Source: an uncultured Pedobacter sp. (lineage in GTDB: Bacteria > Bacteroidota > Bacteroidia > Sphingobacteriales > Sphingobacteriaceae). From it: a stretch of 9,993 nucleotides of DNA. The notes beneath the pieces were generated by a model. That model was not told where the DNA came from, did not search any database, and was given only the letters and a program-made list of their open reading frames with translations. This document shows positions 6,522-9,993 of this stretch, piece after piece. The position numbers and the translations under genes were made by a program. The stretch's first letter is position 1, and every line of letters begins with the position of its first letter. Location: the NCBI GenBank assembly GCA_946478755.1, contig CAMLDJ010000197.1, positions 1 through 9,993 on the forward strand. The letters run 5' to 3'.

Positions 6522-6995
6522 ATGACCGCTAATGAACAGCTGATCCATCACTTCTATACCTCTTTTAAAAATAAGGATGTAAAGGCAATGCAGGACTGTT
6601 ACGCAGATACTGCTTCCTTTAACGATCCGATTTTTACTGACCTTAGTGCAGCCCAGGTAAGGATGATGTGGGCAATGTTACTGAAGAGCGGCAAAGATAT
6701 GCGCATCGAGTTCCAAAATATCAAAGAAACACAAAGTGGGACAACTGCAGAATGGACTGCCTGGTATACCTTCTCTGCAACGGGGAACAAGGTCCGTAAT
6801 CAGATTAAAGCTTCATTTGTGATCGAAAACAGAAAAATAGTAAAACATACGGATCGGTTTAGCTTTTATCAATGGGCCAGACAAGCCCTCGGACTGACAG
6901 GGTTACTCTTGGGATGGACCGGTTTTCTTAGGAACAAGATCAGTACAACAGCGAAAAAGAAATTGGAAAGCTTTATGTCGTCAAATGTTGACTAG
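6522..6995 (+). CDS. NTF2/SnoaL-like family protein
   Basis: A 157-residue small cytoplasmic protein with the layout of the NTF2/SnoaL fold. An N-terminal helix (NEQLIHHFYTSFKNKDVKAM, 4-23) leads to the YADTASFNDPIF strand-turn (27-38), then a helix (44-56), and beta strands through about 112 with the WTAWYTF and ASFVIENRKIVKHTDRFSF segments. The tail YQWARQALGLTGLLLGWTGFL (from 116) is typical of this bacterial subgroup rather than a true membrane segment. Family members range from enzymes (isomerases, cyclases) to ligand-binding proteins, and no catalytic set can be assigned here. The start ATG at 6522 is followed at once by the first conserved helix. It lies 41 nt after the receiver gene; a TAAGTTAG (6498-6505) could be a weak promoter of its own. 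Its stop TAG interlocks with the hisS stop in the palindrome CTAG. Confidence 0.88.
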   Translation: MTANEQLIHHFYTSFKNKDVKAMQDCYADTASFNDPIFTDLSAAQVRMMWAMLLKSGKDMRIEFQNIKETQSGTTAEWTAWYTFSATGNKVRNQIKASFVIENRKIVKHTDRFSFYQWARQALGLTGLLLGWTGFLRNKISTTAKKKLESFMSSNVD

Positions 6996-8377
6996 TCTTT
7001 TAAAAGTTCGACAATCTCTTCAATAGCTAATTTTTGCTGCTCCCCGCTCTTCATGTTCTTCAAAGTCAGCAAGCCACTCTCCATCTCGTCGCTTCCAATT
7101 AAGATGACATAGGGGATGTGCTTGTCATCTGCATAGCTCATTTGCTTTTTGAGCTTCGCTGAGGAAGGATATAGTTCCGCCGCAATATTGCCTGTACGTA
7201 ATCGTTGTAAGATCGGCAGTGCATACTTTTCCGCATCATTATCAAAATTACTAATTAGCACCCTGGTGCCTGCAGCTGTAAACTCGGGGAAAAGGTCCAG
7301 TTCCTGTAATACATCATAAATTCTGTCCGCACCAAAAGAGACGCCGACTCCCGTTAAGCCCTTTAAACCAAACATGCCAGTCAGGTCGTCATAACGGCCA
7401 CCACCACCTATACTACCCATCGCGACTTCATTAGTTTTCACCTCAAAGATGCAGCCTGTATAATAATTTAGTCCACGGGCAAGCGTAATGTCAAGTTCAA
7501 TATCCGGACGCAAAGACTGATCAGCTTTAAGCAATTCTTTTACATAGTCAAATACCGTTTCAATTTCTGTGATTCCAGCCAGGCCTGTTACCGAACCCGC
7601 AAGCACCGTTTTCAAACTGTCGAGCTTTTCCTCGTTTGATCCTTCCAGTAAAATAACCGGTTTTAATTTATCTATATCTTCTGCTGTAAAGCCTCGCTCG
7701 AGTAATTCTTTGGCTACCCCCTCTAACCCGATTTTATCGAGTTTATCTATAGCGACGGTCATGTCAATAATCAGGTCCGGTTTCCCGATCACCTCCGCTA
7801 TGCCAGACAAAATCTTACGATTGTTGATTTTGATGGTGAAGTCTTTCAAACCAAGGTTCCTCAAGGCCTCCTGGTAAATCAGGATGAATTCCGCTTCATT
7901 CAACAGACTGTTGGAACCTACCACATCAACATCACATTGATAAAATTCTCTATAACGCCCTTTCTGTGGTCTGTCAGCGCGCCATACAGGTTGAACCTGG
8001 AATCTTTTAAAAGGAAGTGAGATGTCATTTTGGTGCATCACGACATAACGGGCAAAGGGGACGGTTAGATCGTAACGTAATGCCTTCTCGCTGATAGCTG
8101 GTGTAACTGCATTGGAATTGCCTAATGCCAGCAGATCTGGCTTCACCTTCGAAAGAAAATCACCGCTGTTTAAAATTTTAAAGATCAGTTTGTCACCCTC
8201 ATCTCCATATTTCCCTGTTAAAGTGGACAGATTTTCCATAGACGGCGTTTGTATTTCGGCGTAACCATATTTCCTGAAAACACTTTTAATAGTATCAAAA
8301 ATAAAATTACGCTTAACCATTTCCTGAGGAGAAAAATCTCTGGTTCCTTTTGCTAACGAGGGTTTGATATTCGACAT
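6992..8377 (-). CDS. hisS: Histidine--tRNA ligase
   Basis: Cytoplasmic class II aminoacyl-tRNA synthetase (461 residues) that charges tRNA-His using ATP. The N-terminus KGTRDFSPQEM is the usual HisRS opening. Motif 1 is around 40-70 (IQTPSMENLSTLTGKYGDEG), motif 2 at 130-150 (PVWRADRPQKGRYREFYQCD, with ATP-contacting Arg133), and the histidine-specific loop LARGLNYYTG at 299-308 carries catalytic Arg301. GGGGRYDDL (324-332) and motif 3 GVGVSFGADRI (343-353) follow, then the C-terminal anticodon-binding domain (about 370-461). It is longer than the 420-430 residues of E. coli-type enzymes because of inserts in the middle, as is common in Bacteroidota. The ATG at 8377 is the start; the coding sequence begins about 30 nt after the terminator of the upstream E2 gene, so hisS has its own promoter. 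Complete and intact. Confidence 0.98.
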   Translation of the reverse strand: MSNIKPSLAKGTRDFSPQEMVKRNFIFDTIKSVFRKYGYAEIQTPSMENLSTLTGKYGDEGDKLIFKILNSGDFLSKVKPDLLALGNSNAVTPAISEKALRYDLTVPFARYVVMHQNDISLPFKRFQVQPVWRADRPQKGRYREFYQCDVDVVGSNSLLNEAEFILIYQEALRNLGLKDFTIKINNRKILSGIAEVIGKPDLIIDMTVAIDKLDKIGLEGVAKELLERGFTAEDIDKLKPVILLEGSNEEKLDSLKTVLAGSVTGLAGITEIETVFDYVKELLKADQSLRPDIELDITLARGLNYYTGCIFEVKTNEVAMGSIGGGGRYDDLTGMFGLKGLTGVGVSFGADRIYDVLQELDLFPEFTAAGTRVLISNFDNDAEKYALPILQRLRTGNIAAELYPSSAKLKKQMSYADDKHIPYVILIGSDEMESGLLTLKNMKSGEQQKLAIEEIVELLKD

Positions 8378-8382
8378 AGGCG

Positions 8383-8390
8383 CAAAAGTA
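8383..8390 (-). promoter_or_regulatory. Candidate -7 box for hisS
   Basis: The minus strand reads TACTTTTG, a full match to TAnnTTTG, ending 5 nt before the hisS ATG. The -33 position (19 nt upstream, 8410-8413) falls in the T-run of the preceding terminator. Transcription would begin at or next to the start codon, giving a leaderless or nearly leaderless mRNA. Confidence 0.5.
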
Positions 8391-8406
8391 CGAAACTAAC
8401 AGGCAT

Positions 8407-8442
8407 AAAAAAAGGTTGTCTGCGTTATGGGCAGACAACCTT
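8407..8442 (-). terminator. Rho-independent terminator of the E2 gene
   Basis: On the minus strand a perfect 12-bp stem, AAGGTTGTCTGC (8431-8442 as reverse complement) and GCAGACAACCTT (8412-8423), closes a 7-nt loop. It runs directly into seven Ts (8413-8407), two of which are stem bases. It lies about 52 nt past the E2 stop codon. On the plus strand the stem is followed by no clean T-run, so the direction is clear. Confidence 0.9.
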
Positions 8443-8494
8443 AGTCTTTTATCTTAATTACCTGTTTAAAAAGCCAGACAGGTATATTTTCTGA

Positions 8495-9993
8495 TTAAAC
8501 CAATAACCTGATCGGCTCTTCCAGCAATCCTTTAAGGGTTTGCAGGAAGGCAGCGCCAGTAGCGCCGTCAACTACACGGTGATCACAGCCTAAGCTCAGT
8601 TTCATCACGTTACCAGGCACAACAGCCCCGTTTTTAACAACCGGAATCTGCTGGATGGCACCGACAGATAAAATTGCACCATCAGGAGAGTTGATAATTG
8701 ATGTAAATTCATCAATACCAAACATACCCAGGTTAGAAACGGTAAACGTAGAACCTTCCCAATCTGCTGGCTGTAATTTTTTAGCTTTTGCTTTTTGACC
8801 GTATTCCTTAACCTCAGCAGAGATATGAGATAATGATTTACCATCAGCAAAACGAACTACAGGAACCAGTAAGCCATCTTCAACAGCCATTGCTACGCCG
8901 ATATTCGTATGCTCATTGAAACGGATCTTATCCCCACCCCATGATGAGTTAACCGCGGGATGTTGCTTTAAAGCAACAGCTACGGCCTTAATAATAATAT
9001 CATTAAATGAAACCTTGACCGGAGCAACTGAATTAATGGCCGTACGTGCGGCGATAGCATTGTCCATATCAATACTGATATTTAAGTAGAAATGTGGCGC
9101 AGTGAACAAGCTTTCTGCTAAACGTTTAGCGATAACCTTCCGCATTTGCGAAACTGGCTTTTCGGTAAACTTCTCTTCACCAACATATTGAGGAATAACC
9201 GGTGCAGCTTTCTCTGCAGCCGGAGCTGATGAAGGTGCTGTACTTGCCGACGCCGCAGCTGGCTTAAAGTTTTCAATATCTTTCTTAATGATACGTCCGC
9301 CATCGGCACTACCTGCAACCTGTGAAAGGTCAATCCCTTTATCTTTTGCGATTCTTTTCGCTAAAGGAGATGCTTTTAAGCGCTCTCCGCTACCAGATGA
9401 AGCAGGAGCTTCCTCTTTCGACTCAGCCGCTTTTTCAGCAACAGGGGCGTCCGACTTTTTATCTGCAGCTGCAGCAGGCTTAGCCGGTGCATCGCCCTGA
9501 CTTAAAATTCCGCTGATATCTGTTCCTTCAGGCCCAACAATAGCAATAATGCCATTAACTTTAGCGGCCTGACCTTTTTCAACACCAATATGCAATAATG
9601 TACCTTCTGCGTAACCCATTACTTCCATTGTAGCCTTATCGGTTTCTACATCAGCAAGGATATCATCGTCTTTTACTTTATCGCCAACTTTTTTATGCCA
9701 TTCAGCAATTACGCCTTCAGTCATAGTATCGCTAAGCAGTGGCATACGAACCACCGTTACACCCATTTTTTCCAGGTCTGCATCAGTTAATGCAGCGCCG
9801 CTGGTTTCACTTTTGCTTTCTGCTGGTTTCTCTGACGAGGAATCGGCAGCTTCTTCCTTAGCCGTTGCCGGAGCAGCGCCTTCTTCAGCAGCTAAAGCTG
9901 CTTTATAATCTTCACCTTCCTTACCAACTACAGCAATTATGGCATCAACAGGAACAGCCTTGCCTTCTTCTACACCAATGTATAAAATGGTAC
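8495..9993 (-). CDS. pdhC: Pyruvate dehydrogenase complex E2, dihydrolipoamide acetyltransferase (partial, 5' end outside window)
   Basis: The core of the pyruvate dehydrogenase complex, which transfers acetyl groups from lipoyl-lysine to CoA. The frame stays open to the window edge, about 498 codons. The ATG at 9766 is internal, because the 75 codons before it encode the end of a first lipoyl domain (ILYIGVEEGKAVPVDAII) and an Ala/Glu/Ser-rich linker. Counting from that Met: a complete second lipoyl domain (about 3-80) with ETDKATME and lipoyl Lys44; an Ala/Pro/Lys linker; an E1/E3-binding domain (about 131-167, KASPLAKRIAKDKGID); a second linker; and the catalytic domain (about 198-423) with DHRVVDGA holding His396 and Asp400. 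Two lipoyl domains and Bacteroidota context favour the pyruvate complex over the 2-oxoglutarate or branched-chain ones. It is followed by a strong terminator. Confidence 0.95.
   Translation of the reverse strand, partial: TILYIGVEEGKAVPVDAIIAVVGKEGEDYKAALAAEEGAAPATAKEEAADSSSEKPAESKSETSGAALTDADLEKMGVTVVRMPLLSDTMTEGVIAEWHKKVGDKVKDDDILADVETDKATMEVMGYAEGTLLHIGVEKGQAAKVNGIIAIVGPEGTDISGILSQGDAPAKPAAAADKKSDAPVAEKAAESKEEAPASSGSGERLKASPLAKRIAKDKGIDLSQVAGSADGGRIIKKDIENFKPAAASASTAPSSAPAAEKAAPVIPQYVGEEKFTEKPVSQMRKVIAKRLAESLFTAPHFYLNISIDMDNAIAARTAINSVAPVKVSFNDIIIKAVAVALKQHPAVNSSWGGDKIRFNEHTNIGVAMAVEDGLLVPVVRFADGKSLSHISAEVKEYGQKAKAKKLQPADWEGSTFTVSNLGMFGIDEFTSIINSPDGAILSVGAIQQIPVVKNGAVVPGNVMKLSLGCDHRVVDGATGAAFLQTLKGLLEEPIRLLV

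Noticed and set aside
8459..8484. TACCTGT/ACAGGTA hairpin just after the E2 stop, whose CCTGTTTA resembles the 11-bp repeat core
   Set aside because: A 7-bp stem with a 12-nt loop and no T-run is much weaker than the neighbouring 12-bp terminator, and a single short match to the repeat core is compatible with chance.

Overview
The window looks like chromosomal DNA from a Bacteroidota species, most likely Sphingobacteriaceae (Pedobacter or Mucilaginibacter-like). The reasons are a TonB-dependent receptor with an N-terminal carboxypeptidase-regulatory-like domain, moderate GC, several matches to the Bacteroidota -7 promoter box (TAnnTTTG), no obvious Shine-Dalgarno sequences, and a long HisS and a two-lipoyl-domain E2 of the type found in that phylum. 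The genus is inferred from protein style, not from any search.

Layout. Positions 64-1866 (+) hold two closely spaced genes: a YdgJ-like Gfo/Idh/MocA oxidoreductase and a membrane-anchored MtfA-type (M90) zinc peptidase. They run tail-to-tail, with a 1-nt gap, into a secreted alpha/beta hydrolase (1868-2857, -). The next 306 bp hold no gene but carry a striking array of 11-bp-period repeats (3005-3090) in two opposed blocks. Positions 3164-5905 (-) form a probable metal-uptake unit: a small His/Cys-rich exported protein followed by a ZnuD-like TonB-dependent receptor. A 19-bp Fur/Zur-shaped palindrome lies inside the candidate promoter of this unit. Divergent from it (6088-6995, +) are an orphan single-domain response regulator and an NTF2/SnoaL-like protein. 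The latter's stop codon overlaps the stop codon of hisS (6992-8377, -). A rho-independent terminator and a very compact promoter separate hisS from the 3' part of the pyruvate dehydrogenase E2 gene (8495 to beyond 9993, -).

How the genes work together. HisS and PDH E2 are housekeeping functions. The receptor and the His/Cys protein plausibly cooperate in acquiring a transition metal, with zinc as the best guess. The oxidoreductase/peptidase pair and the receiver/NTF2 pair look co-transcribed, but the sequence does not show a shared pathway. Most of the window is ordinary core genome. The parts that deserve attention are the 11-bp repeat array, the metal locus with its candidate operator, and the tight terminator/promoter arrangement in front of hisS.
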